DNA from: Rhodococcus qingshengii
GTDB lineage: Bacteria > Actinomycetota > Actinomycetes > Mycobacteriales > Mycobacteriaceae
Length of the DNA: 64,000 nucleotides
NCBI RefSeq assembly: GCF_021025955.1
Contig: NZ_JAJNCL010000003.1
Location: 681,562 to 745,561 of the forward strand
Direction: 5' to 3'
The position numbers were made by a program, and so were the translations under genes. Each line of letters begins with the position of its first letter. The stretch's first letter is position 1. The notes beneath the pieces were generated by a model. That model saw only the letters and a program-made list of their open reading frames with translations, was not told the origin of the DNA and made no database searches. Of this stretch, positions 35,465 to 44,358 are shown in pieces.

Positions 35465-36766
35465 TCAGCTGATCAGTCCCATTCGCTGCGAGATCCACGC
35501 CAGTTCCTGTTCGACGCCCGCGGACCACACCGAAAAGCTGTGACCACCGGGAAGCTCGAGATACCTGGCGTCCATTCCGGCCGCTTTGGCCGCTTCGTAC
35601 ACCTTCTGCTGGCCGGGCTTGAACTCGTTGTCATCTGTTCCGACGACAAACACTCCGCCCGAGTTCGGGAACTTGCGGGTCGCCAGCAGGTCCATCGGAT
35701 TCACCTTCACGAATGCTGCTTCGTTGCCGCCGAATATCTCGTCGACGGTTCGCTGTCGGTCACCGAGCGAAGGCTCCAACTGACCGGACAGATCGAGGAA
35801 TGTCGGGTACACCTCGGGGTAATTGGTCGCCATCTGCAGTGAGCAGGTGCCACCGTAGGAGAGCCCGCCGATTGCCCACGCTCGCGGACTCGTGTCGATC
35901 TGGAACGCATTCGCCACCGCAGCGGGCAAGTCCTTTGCCAGATACGTGCCGACCTTGCCCTGTGACGAGTCGGTGCACAGCGGATTGGCCATCTGCGACC
36001 CTGTTCCATCGGCTATCACGACGACCGGAGCGAGCCCGGCGTGATCGCGCGCGAAAGAATCCATTGTCGCGGTCAGCTTTCCGCCTTGGAGCCAGTCCTC
36101 GGGCTTGCCAGGCTGACCTGCCATGAGCACGAGCACGGGAAGAAGCGGGCGCGGATTGGTGAAGTACGACGGCGGCAGATACACCTGGGCGTCGCGCGCG
36201 GAGAATCCTGAAATCGTTCCGGGTACAGGCAAAGTCGTGACTCGTCCGCGAATCGGCATGCCCTCCGGCGCTTTCCACACGGTGTCGGTGGGGTCGCCGG
36301 TGACAACAGGATCCGTCGGACCGGGAACTTCACTGAGTGAGATGCGGTCGAAATCGTCGTGTCCGAACGCAATTCCCACAGTCGGATACGCGGCGAAAAC
36401 CAGATTGATCTGCGTCGCGGCGGTGACGATGACCAGTACGGTCGCAATCACGGACAGCACCGCCTTCGCGACGGTTCCGCCCGCCTTGATTCGCGGCCCG
36501 AGAAGTAGCAGCGCGTAGATACCGAGACCGATCCACACGTAAATCGACATCTCGATGGGATCGGGGAACGGCACGATCACCTTTTCGACGGTGATCCACA
36601 CGGCGATCATGATCACCAGTGCGATCAGCCCCGCGATCGGCACCGCTCTACGGTAGTACCAGCGCACGTTCGAACCGAGCAGCCACACACCACCCAGGAC
36701 CCCAAGGACAGTCAGGATCACCGGCAGCGGTCCCGAGATCAAACTGATTCGGTAGAGCCAGTCCAC
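35465..36766 (-). CDS. Membrane-anchored esterase (antigen-85/esterase D-like)
   Basis: 433 residues. The first 125 carry four membrane helices (SGPLPVILTVLGVLGGVWLL near 11-30 is the first). The C-terminal domain is a putative esterase of the PF00756 group that includes the mycolyltransferases: nucleophile GGLSYGGTCSL (about residue 296), acid region VVGTDDNEF and catalytic His in LPGGHSFSVW. Architecture and lineage suggest an envelope acyltransferase or esterase facing outward, but mycolyl transfer is not shown. It is transcribed toward the acyl-CoA dehydrogenase with 91 bases between, which hold the KstR-type site. Confidence 0.85.
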   Translation of the reverse strand: MDWLYRISLISGPLPVILTVLGVLGGVWLLGSNVRWYYRRAVPIAGLIALVIMIAVWITVEKVIVPFPDPIEMSIYVWIGLGIYALLLLGPRIKAGGTVAKAVLSVIATVLVIVTAATQINLVFAAYPTVGIAFGHDDFDRISLSEVPGPTDPVVTGDPTDTVWKAPEGMPIRGRVTTLPVPGTISGFSARDAQVYLPPSYFTNPRPLLPVLVLMAGQPGKPEDWLQGGKLTATMDSFARDHAGLAPVVVIADGTGSQMANPLCTDSSQGKVGTYLAKDLPAAVANAFQIDTSPRAWAIGGLSYGGTCSLQMATNYPEVYPTFLDLSGQLEPSLGDRQRTVDEIFGGNEAAFVKVNPMDLLATRKFPNSGGVFVVGTDDNEFKPGQQKVYEAAKAAGMDARYLELPGGHSFSVWSAGVEQELAWISQRMGLIS

Positions 36767-36835
36767 GTCAAGCCTCTCGCGCGTAGAAATGTCGCACGCA
36801 CGAGGCTAGACGACGACACCAGTACTCTGTATCAG

Positions 36836-37447
36836 GTGACATTCATCAAGGTCTGTGGCCTACGCGACGTTGACACGGTCGACCTCACGGTGGGCCTGGG
36901 CGTCGACGCCATCGGTTTCGTCTTCGCCGAGAGCGTCCGCAAAGTCGACCCCGCGCTCGCAGTCGCACTGCTCGCGCGAGTCCCCGATCACATCCGTGCA
37001 ATCGGAGTCTTTCTCGGCAACCCGATCGATCAGATCCTCGAGATCGCGAAGATCACCGGGCTTCGCACCGTACAGGTTCACGATCTTGTCGACGCCGAGC
37101 AAGTGCAGCGGCTGCACGACGCCGGCCTCACCGTCATCCGCGCGGTCGTCTCCAGCAACGTCCGCGACGGTTACAACCTCGACCTCGGTGAGGACGAGCT
37201 CCTGATCGACGGCGCGGACGCCGGATCCGGGGTGCCGTGGAACTGGGCCCAACAGCAATCGCGCCCGCAAGGTCAATGGATCCTGGCGGGCGGACTGTCC
37301 CCGGACAATGTTCGTGCCGCATTGGATGCCACCGGAGCCTGGGGCGTCGACGTCTCCAGCGGCGTCGAATCGTCCCGCGGCGTCAAGGACCACGCTTTGA
37401 TCGAGCAGTTCGTGAGCGCTGTCCGGCAGACCGATCACTCGAAATAG
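36836..37447 (+). CDS. trpF: Phosphoribosylanthranilate isomerase
   Basis: TIM-barrel enzyme of 203 residues converting phosphoribosylanthranilate to CdRP in tryptophan synthesis. Catalytic Cys is in IKVCGLRDVDT (residue 6), the general acid Asp in ELLIDGADAGSG, and the phosphate-binding end in ILAGGLSPDNV and GVDVSSGVESSRGVKD. It stands alone, away from other trp genes, as often in actinobacteria lacking a full trpF in the operon. GTG start with TACTCT 7 bases upstream: a leaderless message. Its last 13 bases overlap the convergent next gene. Confidence 0.93.
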   Translation: MTFIKVCGLRDVDTVDLTVGLGVDAIGFVFAESVRKVDPALAVALLARVPDHIRAIGVFLGNPIDQILEIAKITGLRTVQVHDLVDAEQVQRLHDAGLTVIRAVVSSNVRDGYNLDLGEDELLIDGADAGSGVPWNWAQQQSRPQGQWILAGGLSPDNVRAALDATGAWGVDVSSGVESSRGVKDHALIEQFVSAVRQTDHSK

Positions 37448-38346
37448 GACGCGTAGTCACTGAACGCGACTTGGCCGGCGGGACTCGCCTTCACAGCGTC
37501 GGCAACGGCAGGCGGAATGGGAACCCAGTGTGCAGGCATCGCTGCCGCCAGTGCGGGCTTCAAGATGTAGAGCAGAGCGAAGTTCACTATCCAGAGCGGC
37601 GGCGCCATCGACATGCCGACTTCCGAACTCACATCGCCTTTGGTGTTTGTCACCAGCTGCGCTTCTCCCGAAATCTGTTGCGCTGCAAATCCGTAGACTG
37701 CCTGCACCGTGTATGCCGACTGATAGAGCGCAATCAGAGTGTGCGTCGCACCGTTGTTGCGCAACCAGGTGCCCACAAAACCACCAGGGGCGATCAGCGT
37801 ATTCACCTGTCGCGTCGGCGCATCCGCGTTGGCCGGACTCTCCAGCAACCCGTCGGGATTCACGTACAACCCGTAACTGGCCAGAACCGACGGCGTAGTG
37901 CCGGAATAGAGGGGCCGCCCGTTCGTATTGGTGAGAATCCGGGCACACTCGTCGATCACCTCGGCATCCTCGAGATTGCCCCCGACCCCACCGCCGGTGA
38001 TGAGGTCGCGATACTGCTCCTCGGTCAAAGCGTCGGCTGGCTCGAGTCCGATCTGCGCGGCAATCTCTTCCGCAGTCTGCTGACCGATTGGCTGGTTGAG
38101 TTGATCCGGAGTGGTCATCTGCGTGGGCGCGACGCTCTCGTAAGCCGGTGCCCCGGCAAAAGGGATCACGAACCCGGTATCGACATTCTCTGCCACAGGT
38201 TGAGCGCCCGCCGTCTGAGTGGTGGCAAACGAAAGTACGCACACCCCAACCAAAGCCAGAACCGAAACGGTCCCGCGATGAGACCGTGTTCCACGCCGAA
38301 AACCCTTGCCTGAAGAACCCTCGCCTGCAATCCCCTTGCCGCGCAT
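37435..38346 (-). CDS. Secreted protein of unknown function
   Basis: 303 residues; an N-terminal signal peptide has a basic region with twin Arg pairs (GFRRGTRSHRG), a hydrophobic core VSVLALVGVCVLSF and the cleavage-like TAGAQP near residue 48. The mature part has DTGFVIPFAGAPAYESVAP and a hydrophobic stretch near the end (WIVNFALLYILKPALAAAMP). No family recognised with certainty. The ATG at 38346 follows GGGAGG by 6 bases. Overlaps trpF by 13 bases at the 3' end. Confidence 0.75.
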   Translation of the reverse strand: MRGKGIAGEGSSGKGFRRGTRSHRGTVSVLALVGVCVLSFATTQTAGAQPVAENVDTGFVIPFAGAPAYESVAPTQMTTPDQLNQPIGQQTAEEIAAQIGLEPADALTEEQYRDLITGGGVGGNLEDAEVIDECARILTNTNGRPLYSGTTPSVLASYGLYVNPDGLLESPANADAPTRQVNTLIAPGGFVGTWLRNNGATHTLIALYQSAYTVQAVYGFAAQQISGEAQLVTNTKGDVSSEVGMSMAPPLWIVNFALLYILKPALAAAMPAHWVPIPPAVADAVKASPAGQVAFSDYASYFE

Positions 38347-38559
38347 GGTCAACCTCCCGGGACGCAGTCGGGCTAATCAACTCGAGCTTGCATCTCAGTC
38401 AAACGCTGTGACCAGCACCGTGTCAAGGCACTTGCCAGGTCGAGGGGCCGACGGCCCCTGTTCGCCCGATACAGTGGTCCTTCCAACTGAAGTGACTTCA
38501 CCCGCGGTTGACCGCTCGAGTTGTGCGCGTCAGTTACAGGAAGCCTCTGGAGGCGAGCA

Positions 38560-39333
38560 GTGTCTGAGAAGCGCGGAACCGTGTTGATCACCGGCGTCGG
38601 CCGGAGCAAGTCGATCGGAGCAAGCCTCGCATTGGGTCTCGCCGAGGATGGTTGGGATCTGACGATCGGCTACTGGGAGCCTTATGACGAACGCGTCGGA
38701 TTCGTCCGCGGAGCGCACGATCCACAGGACGTGGCAGAGAAGTGTCGCGCACTCGGGAGCCGTGTCGACCTGGTTCCCGGAGATCTGGCCTCGCCGGACG
38801 CTGCCGGTCAGCTCGTTGACGCAGCCGCAGCGCGGAACGACCTTCGCGGGCTGGTGCTCTCACATTGCGAAAGCGTCGACAGCTCCATCCTCGATACCAC
38901 CGTCGAGAGCTGGGAACGACATTTCGCCGTCAACGCCCGCGCCTCTTGGCTGCTGATCAAAGCGTTCGCCGAACGACTTCCGCAACAGCACGATGCCAGT
39001 CAGGTGACCGGACGGATCATCGCGCTCACCAGCGACCATGCGGCCCACAATCTTCCGTACGGGGCCAGCAAGGGTGCTCTCGACCGCATCGTCATCGCAG
39101 CCGCAGTCGAACTCGGGTCACGTGGCGTAAGAGCAAACGTCATCAACCCAGGACCGATCGACACAGGGTGGATGACATCGGAGATCAGACAGGCCGCCAC
39201 CCTCCAGACTCCTGCCGGCCGGCTGGGTACACCCGGCGACACTGCAGACCTCGTTCGATTTCTGATGTCCGACGCCGGAGGCCCGATAACGGGACAACTC
39301 CTTCACTCCAACGGCGGATTCAGCACGAGTTGA
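38560..39333 (+). CDS. Short-chain dehydrogenase/reductase
   Basis: 257-residue SDR. Nucleotide-binding loop GVGRSKSIGASLALGLA (about 11-27), NAG position replaced by LVLSHCES, catalytic Ser region IIALTSDHAAHNLPYGASKGALD with the Tyr-x3-Lys in YGASKG, and VNPGPIDTGWM. The spaced glycine pattern and NPGPIDTGWM resemble 3-oxoacyl-ACP reductases and putative antibiotic-pathway reductases. GTG start at 38560 with GGAGG upstream. Substrate unknown. Confidence 0.87.
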   Translation: MSEKRGTVLITGVGRSKSIGASLALGLAEDGWDLTIGYWEPYDERVGFVRGAHDPQDVAEKCRALGSRVDLVPGDLASPDAAGQLVDAAAARNDLRGLVLSHCESVDSSILDTTVESWERHFAVNARASWLLIKAFAERLPQQHDASQVTGRIIALTSDHAAHNLPYGASKGALDRIVIAAAVELGSRGVRANVINPGPIDTGWMTSEIRQAATLQTPAGRLGTPGDTADLVRFLMSDAGGPITGQLLHSNGGFSTS

Positions 39334-39364
39334 GCAGGCAGACTCGGCCCGCGCCAGACTCAGG

Positions 39365-39796
39365 TCAGGCCTTGTAAGTCGGTAACGTCTGCCCGAGCCT
39401 GCGGCCCATCTCGGCAGCCAATGCGGCGAGCCCGCTGGCCGGACGCACCATGACCTCGAAATCGACAATCTTGCCGTCCTCGTCGAATTCGATCATGTCG
39501 ATTCCCTTGAGACTCTTGTCGCCGATGTTCGCACTGAATTCGAGCACGACCTGCCGACCGTTGGCTCCGGCGAACTGCCGGTGGTACTCGAAATTCTCGA
39601 AGACCTGGATCACCGTATTGAGAATAAGCACAACGGCATCCGCGGAGTGGTACGGCTTGAATCCCGTGGGCGACCGGAACTGCGCGTCGGGCGCGACGAT
39701 GGTCGGTAGCGCCGACAGATCACCGGTCTCGATCATGGTGTGCCACAGCTTCAGTGCAGCTTCGACTTTCGGTTCAAGCGTCAATTCCGTGCTCAT
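39365..39796 (-). CDS. SnoaL/NTF2-like fold protein
   Basis: 143-residue protein of the cystatin-like NTF2 fold (SnoaL-like). It begins MSTELTLEPKVEAALKLWHTMI, with the cone-shaped fold signalled by ALPTIVAPDAQFRSPTGF and KGIDMIEFDEDGKIVDFEVMVRP. Such proteins include limonene epoxide hydrolase-like enzymes and polyketide cyclases, or small-ligand binders. Its ATG overlaps the stop of the preceding hydrolase (ATGA), so the two are coupled and may act on the same compound. Confidence 0.8.
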   Translation of the reverse strand: MSTELTLEPKVEAALKLWHTMIETGDLSALPTIVAPDAQFRSPTGFKPYHSADAVVLILNTVIQVFENFEYHRQFAGANGRQVVLEFSANIGDKSLKGIDMIEFDEDGKIVDFEVMVRPASGLAALAAEMGRRLGQTLPTYKA

Positions 39797-40725
39797 GCTT
39801 CTGCCCTTTCCTCGACGTTACCTGCCACTTGATTTACTGGCACTTGATTTGTGACGGCCCACGCACTCAACACAGTTCGCACCCCGGTCACGAGTTGCAA
39901 CGGCTGATCGATCATGACGTGATGTCCGGCTTCGGGAATCTCCGCCACGATGGCCTCCGGTCCGAACAATCCGCGCATGTGCTCCATGAGTCGATCGGAC
40001 ACGATGCCGTTCTCAGCTCGGAAATAGGCTACGCGGCAACGTGGTTCACTGTCGAGAACATCTTCGGCGCCCACTCGGAGGAAGAAATTCGGATCGAACT
40101 TCCACGACCAACCACCCTCGACTTCCTCCATCGACGTGGCCGCCACATGGTCACGCACCGCAGGCAGACCCGAATCCTGCGGCGGAACGAAGCGGAATCG
40201 GCCCATCGCGTATTCCCTGGTGGGATACACCTTCTTGGGGCCGAACGCATTCTGGCGTCGAGCTGCCTCCTCTTCGGGCGTACGCGCCTTGAGTGGAGAA
40301 TCGATGATGACAACGCCGTCCAACAACTCGCCGTGCAGATGTGAGGCCACGAAAGAAACAATCCCACCCATGCTGTGCCCCACCAGAATCGGCTTGCCGT
40401 CGATTCCCCCGGCCTCAGCCGCCGCCAGCACCTCGCGAGCCCACTGGGACATCGCGTAGGCGTCGCGAGTGTCGCTGTCGCCGTGCCCCGTCAAGTCAAG
40501 AGCGACAACGCGGCGTCCCTCGGAGAACTGCGGCGCGATGTGATCCCACCAGCGACTATGGGCTGCGCCGCCGTGAATCAGCACGATTCCCGGCCCCGCC
40601 GACCCCGCCGACCCCCAAGCCCGAAAGTGCACCGAAGCGCCCTCGACCTCCACCGACCCCGTCTCGACCGGCGCTTCCAGCGCCCGAGTGAACCAACCAG
40701 GCGCGTCTTCGACCACATTGCTCAT
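39793..40725 (-). CDS. Alpha/beta-hydrolase
   Basis: 310 residues with a complete alpha/beta-hydrolase core: oxyanion region IVLIHGGAAHSRWWDHIAP, nucleophile VGHSMGGIVSF (about residue 113), and catalytic His in EAGHHVMIDQP near the end. Acid position likely in YFRAENGIVSD. An ATG at 40725 is used; the ORF continues upstream for 109 codons without homology. No good ribosome-binding site, so another start (15 bases upstream) is possible. Ends within the SnoaL start. Confidence 0.87.
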   Translation of the reverse strand: MSNVVEDAPGWFTRALEAPVETGSVEVEGASVHFRAWGSAGSAGPGIVLIHGGAAHSRWWDHIAPQFSEGRRVVALDLTGHGDSDTRDAYAMSQWAREVLAAAEAGGIDGKPILVGHSMGGIVSFVASHLHGELLDGVVIIDSPLKARTPEEEAARRQNAFGPKKVYPTREYAMGRFRFVPPQDSGLPAVRDHVAATSMEEVEGGWSWKFDPNFFLRVGAEDVLDSEPRCRVAYFRAENGIVSDRLMEHMRGLFGPEAIVAEIPEAGHHVMIDQPLQLVTGVRTVLSAWAVTNQVPVNQVAGNVEERAEA

Positions 40726-40836
40726 CGATCGAACATACATAGTCGCCAATCGGTTCATCCAACTCTTCCCAGTTCGTGATCCATCACCTATATTGAATCC
40801 GGCCTCAAGTTCAATTCGTTTCGCCGAAGGGGAGAG

Positions 40837-41838
40837 ATGACCAACCGCCAAGTACGCCTTGCCGCCCGCCCGACAGGACTTCCCGACGCTTCCACCTGGG
40901 AATATGTCGACGCCGAGATCCCGTCCGCCGGACCGGGCGAGTTTGTCGTCAAGGTCGAATACCTCTCCCTTGACCCCGCGATGCGCGGTTGGCTCAACGA
41001 CGTCAAGTCGTACGTTCCCCCGGTCAAGCTCGGCTCCGTCATGCGCGCCCATGGCGTCGGACGCATCACCGAGTCACAACACCCCGATTACCAGGTCGGT
41101 GACATCGTCGCCGGATCGTTCGGCGCTTCCGAATACGGTGTTTCCGACGGCACCGATGTCACGCGGGTCGACGAATCGATCGCTCCCCTACCGACTTGGC
41201 TCGGCGCTCTCGGATTCCCCGGCGTCACCGCATATTTCGGACTGCTCGACGTCGGAAAGCTGAAGGACGGTGACACCGTCGTAGTATCCGGCGCGGCAGG
41301 CGCCGTTGGCAGCCTCGTCGGCCAGATCGCAAAGATCCACGGCTGCAAGGTCATCGGCATCGCTGGTGGTCCGGAGAAGTGCGCGTGGCTCACCGAAGAC
41401 CTCGGCTTCGATGTCGCCATCGACTACAAGAACGAATCCGTCTACAAGGCACTCAAGTCCAATGCATCCGACGGTATCGACGTGTACTTCGACAACGTCG
41501 GCGGTGAGATTCTCGACGCAGCACTGTCCCGCCTGCGCCTCGGTGCTCGGGTCGTCATCTGTGGCGCAATCGCGGGCTACAACGCCACCGAGCCTCAGCC
41601 CGGCCCCGCGCACTATCTGTCACTTCTCGTCAACCGGGCCACGATGGCCGGCTTCGTGGTCTTCGACTACCTCGATCGCTACGCAGAAGCGCAGGAGCAG
41701 ATCGGAAAGTGGATCAAGAGTGGCGAATTGACGGCCCGAGAGCATGTCGTCGACGGGGGCATCGACGCATTCGGCGACAGCCTCAACCTTCTCTTTGCCG
41801 GTGCGAACACTGGAAAGCTGGTCCTGAAGGTCAGCTGA
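40837..41838 (+). CDS. NADP-dependent oxidoreductase (MDR family, CurA/leukotriene reductase-like)
   Basis: 333-residue zinc-free medium-chain reductase. The N-terminal catalytic domain has VEYLSLDPAMRGWLNDV (about 41-57); the Rossmann domain has VVVSGAAGAVGSLVGQIAKI (about 148-167) and GIAGGPEKCAWL. Members reduce alkenals, 15-oxoprostaglandins or curcumin. A good AGGGGAGAG site precedes the ATG. It is convergent with the CoA-transferase gene across a perfect hairpin. Confidence 0.9.
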   Translation: MTNRQVRLAARPTGLPDASTWEYVDAEIPSAGPGEFVVKVEYLSLDPAMRGWLNDVKSYVPPVKLGSVMRAHGVGRITESQHPDYQVGDIVAGSFGASEYGVSDGTDVTRVDESIAPLPTWLGALGFPGVTAYFGLLDVGKLKDGDTVVVSGAAGAVGSLVGQIAKIHGCKVIGIAGGPEKCAWLTEDLGFDVAIDYKNESVYKALKSNASDGIDVYFDNVGGEILDAALSRLRLGARVVICGAIAGYNATEPQPGPAHYLSLLVNRATMAGFVVFDYLDRYAEAQEQIGKWIKSGELTAREHVVDGGIDAFGDSLNLLFAGANTGKLVLKVS

Positions 41839-41855
41839 ATCAGCCACACACGCAG

Positions 41856-41883
41856 ATCGGCCACCGGTGTTCCGGTGGCCGAT
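41856..41883. terminator. Bidirectional hairpin terminator
   Basis: Perfect 12-bp stem (ATCGGCCACCGG with CCGGTGGCCGAT) and TGTT loop between convergent genes. Confidence 0.8.
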
Positions 41884-41892
41884 TCGCGTGCG

Positions 41893-43041
41893 TCAACCAA
41901 CGCCCGACGGGGTGGGAACGCTGTCTTCACCCAACCGCGGCGGGGCCGACCGATAGGTTGCCGGAGTGCCGCTCAACCGAATCGGGTTGGCCACCTGCCG
42001 AGTTGGAGCCTCTCGACGCGGATCGTCGATGGTTACCACCGGAACGAGATTCAACCGCTCCGCCAGCGCTATCGCGTCGGCGATGTCGTTGAGGGGCCCA
42101 CACGGAACACCTCGCTCGGTCAGTGCCTCGAACCACGAGTCTGCAGTGCCCTTGGCCAACGCAGCAGTGACGGCGTCGAACAGTTCTTCTCGATGCGCGA
42201 CCCGATCCCGATTCGAGATGAACCGTACATCCGCGGCAAGTTCGGGAACTCCGAGAACCTCTACCAACGAACTGAATTGGCGATCGTTGCCGACAGCGAG
42301 AACCAGCGGGCGGTCGGCGGTGTCGAACACCTCGTAGGGCGCGATGCTCGGATGCCGATTGCCCATGGCCGCGGGCACCACACCCGCCGCCACGTAGCCA
42401 GACGACTGGTTGGCCAGTGCGGACAGCAACGAGGACAACAGATTGACCTCGACGTGCTGCCCTTCGCCCGTTCGATCGCGGTGGCGCAGCGCTGCAAGGA
42501 TTCCCACGCTGGCATGCAAGCCGGTGATGACGTCGACCACCGCGACACCGACCTTGGTGGGAGTCTTGGAATCGGGACCCGTGATACTCATCAATCCGCC
42601 GACCGCCTGAATCAACAGGTCGTACCCCGGCAGAGAATTGTTGCCACCGAAGCCGCTGATCGAGCAGTAGACCGCACGCGGATTCATTTCTCGGACAGCG
42701 TCGTAGCCCAGCCCCAGACGGTCCATCGTTCCCGGCAGGAAGTTCTGCACCACGACATCTGCATTGCGAACCAGCTCGCGTGCACTCTCCAGATCCGCGC
42801 GCTCGCGCAGGTCCAGGGTGACCGACTTCTTGTTGCGGTTCACCGACAAGAAGTAGCTCGACTCGTCCCCCACCCACGGCGGGCCCCAGCTGCGAGTATC
42901 GTCGCCGACACCCGGCCGCTCGATCTTGACGACCTCCGCGCCGAGATCGGCAAGAATCATCGTGGCGTACGGGCCGGCGAGGACGCGGCCGAAATCCGCG
43001 ATCACCAACCCGTCGAGCGCTCCGACAGCGTCTACCGTCAC
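41893..43041 (-). CDS. Family III CoA-transferase (CaiB/BaiF)
   Basis: 382 residues. Conserved segments are LVIADFGRVLAGPYATMILADLGAEVVKIERPGVGDDTR (family opening, split across 10-48) and YDLLIQAVGGLMSITG; the catalytic Asp is the one in this region (about residue 165, PGYDLLIQA upstream). Moves CoA between carboxylic acids. The GTG overlaps the stop of the acyl-CoA dehydrogenase gene, and the two together look like a dicarboxylate/glutarate-type pathway: activation by CoA transfer, then dehydrogenation. Confidence 0.92.
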   Translation of the reverse strand: MTVDAVGALDGLVIADFGRVLAGPYATMILADLGAEVVKIERPGVGDDTRSWGPPWVGDESSYFLSVNRNKKSVTLDLRERADLESARELVRNADVVVQNFLPGTMDRLGLGYDAVREMNPRAVYCSISGFGGNNSLPGYDLLIQAVGGLMSITGPDSKTPTKVGVAVVDVITGLHASVGILAALRHRDRTGEGQHVEVNLLSSLLSALANQSSGYVAAGVVPAAMGNRHPSIAPYEVFDTADRPLVLAVGNDRQFSSLVEVLGVPELAADVRFISNRDRVAHREELFDAVTAALAKGTADSWFEALTERGVPCGPLNDIADAIALAERLNLVPVVTIDDPRREAPTRQVANPIRLSGTPATYRSAPPRLGEDSVPTPSGVG

Positions 43042-44210
43042 CGGAACGCTTCTTCACCGGTGAGAGCGCGACCGATCACCAGCTGGTGAACCTCGGAGGT
43101 GCCCTCGTAGGTGAGAACGGATTCGAGGTTGTTGGCGTGCCGAATCACGGGGTATTCGAGCGTGATGCCGTTGGCACCCAGGATGGTTCGGCACTCACGG
43201 GCGATCTTGATGGCTTCGCGGACGTTGTTGAGCTTGCCGGTGCTGACCTGCTCGGAACGAACCGTCCCAGCATCCTTGAGACGTCCGAGGTGGATTGCGA
43301 GCAACTGACCCTTGCCCAATTCGACTGCCATGTCAGCGATCTTGGCCTGAGTGATCTGGTACGCGGCGAGCGACTTGTCGAAGACCTTGCGATCACGCGC
43401 GTACGAGATCGCGGTCTCGAGGCAGTCACGTGCTGCACCCATCGCTCCGAAGATGATGCCGAAGCGGGCCTCGTTGAGGCAGCCGAGCGGGCCGGAAAGT
43501 CCACGAGCCTTGGGCAGCACCGCCGAGGCAGGCAGACGCACGTCCTCGAGCACCAGTTCCGACGTGACCGACGCCCGCAGCGACATCTTGTTCTTGATCT
43601 CGGGGGCGGATAATCCCGGAGTGTCGGTGGGAACGACAAATCCGCGCACTCCGTCGTCGGTGCGCGCCCAGACCACGGCGACGTCCGCGATGGAGCCGTT
43701 GGTGATCCACATCTTGGTGCCGTTGAGGATCCAGTCGTCACCGTCGCGCTTGGCGTTGGTTCGCATGCCGCCGGGGTTGGATCCGAAATCGGGTTCCGTG
43801 AGACCGAAGCAACCGATGGCTTCACCGGCCGCCATCCGCGGGAGCCACTCTTCCTTCTGCTCTTCACTTCCGTTGTGGTGGATCGCGAACATGGCGAGCG
43901 AACCCTGGACCGAGACGAGGCTGCGAATGCCCGAATCGACAGCTTCCAGTTCCTGGCAGGCCAACCCGTACGCCGTCGCGCTCATCCCGGCACAGCCGTA
44001 GCCCTCGAGGTGCATGCCCAGTACGCCGAGCGCGCCCAGCTCCTTGGCCAGCTCACGAGCCGGCAATGCTGCCGCCTCGAACCATTCGCCGATGTGCGGG
44101 CGAATGCGATCGTCGACCATCTTGCGGACCGTGTCGCGTATCGCGATCTCTTCTGCGTCCAGCAGGGTGTCGATGGCAAAAAGCTCGGACAGGGACTGCG
44201 GCGTGTTCAC
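43038..44210 (-). CDS. Glutaryl-CoA dehydrogenase-like acyl-CoA dehydrogenase
   Basis: 390 residues, with the glutaryl-CoA dehydrogenase-type composition: GCFGLTEPDFGSNPGGMRTNAKR (about 130-152), NGTKMWITNGSIADV, and NEARFGIIFGAMGAARDCLE. Catalytic Glu is present in TYEGTSEVHQLVIG near 371. The family oxidises and decarboxylates glutaryl-CoA to crotonyl-CoA. GTG start at 44210 with GGAGG 5 bases upstream. First gene of the pair with the CoA-transferase; divergent from the LacI regulator with a palindromic operator between. Confidence 0.92.
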   Translation of the reverse strand: MNTPQSLSELFAIDTLLDAEEIAIRDTVRKMVDDRIRPHIGEWFEAAALPARELAKELGALGVLGMHLEGYGCAGMSATAYGLACQELEAVDSGIRSLVSVQGSLAMFAIHHNGSEEQKEEWLPRMAAGEAIGCFGLTEPDFGSNPGGMRTNAKRDGDDWILNGTKMWITNGSIADVAVVWARTDDGVRGFVVPTDTPGLSAPEIKNKMSLRASVTSELVLEDVRLPASAVLPKARGLSGPLGCLNEARFGIIFGAMGAARDCLETAISYARDRKVFDKSLAAYQITQAKIADMAVELGKGQLLAIHLGRLKDAGTVRSEQVSTGKLNNVREAIKIARECRTILGANGITLEYPVIRHANNLESVLTYEGTSEVHQLVIGRALTGEEAFR

Positions 44211-44247
44211 GGGGCCTCCAGTGTTCTCGGGCGCAATCCTTTGCGAG

Positions 44248-44265
44248 AACGATTGCGCAATCGTT
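44248..44265. promoter_or_regulatory. LacI-type operator
   Basis: AACGATTGCGCAATCGTT is a perfect 18-base palindrome with the central CG and TTGCGCAA core typical of LacI-family operators, midway between the divergent acyl-CoA dehydrogenase and LacI regulator genes. The regulator probably represses both. Confidence 0.75.
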
Positions 44266-44358
44266 TGCATCGCCTAGAGTAGAGCCCGGTTACACACCCG
44301 TCAATCCCCGAACAGCCGGCCGACACAGAACCGACGCACACCAGGAGCCCCGACGCAG

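Noticed and set aside
40726..41052. 109-codon upstream extension of the alpha/beta-hydrolase at 39793
   Set aside because: It overlaps the divergent oxidoreductase gene, which has a clear ribosome-binding site, and lacks homology.
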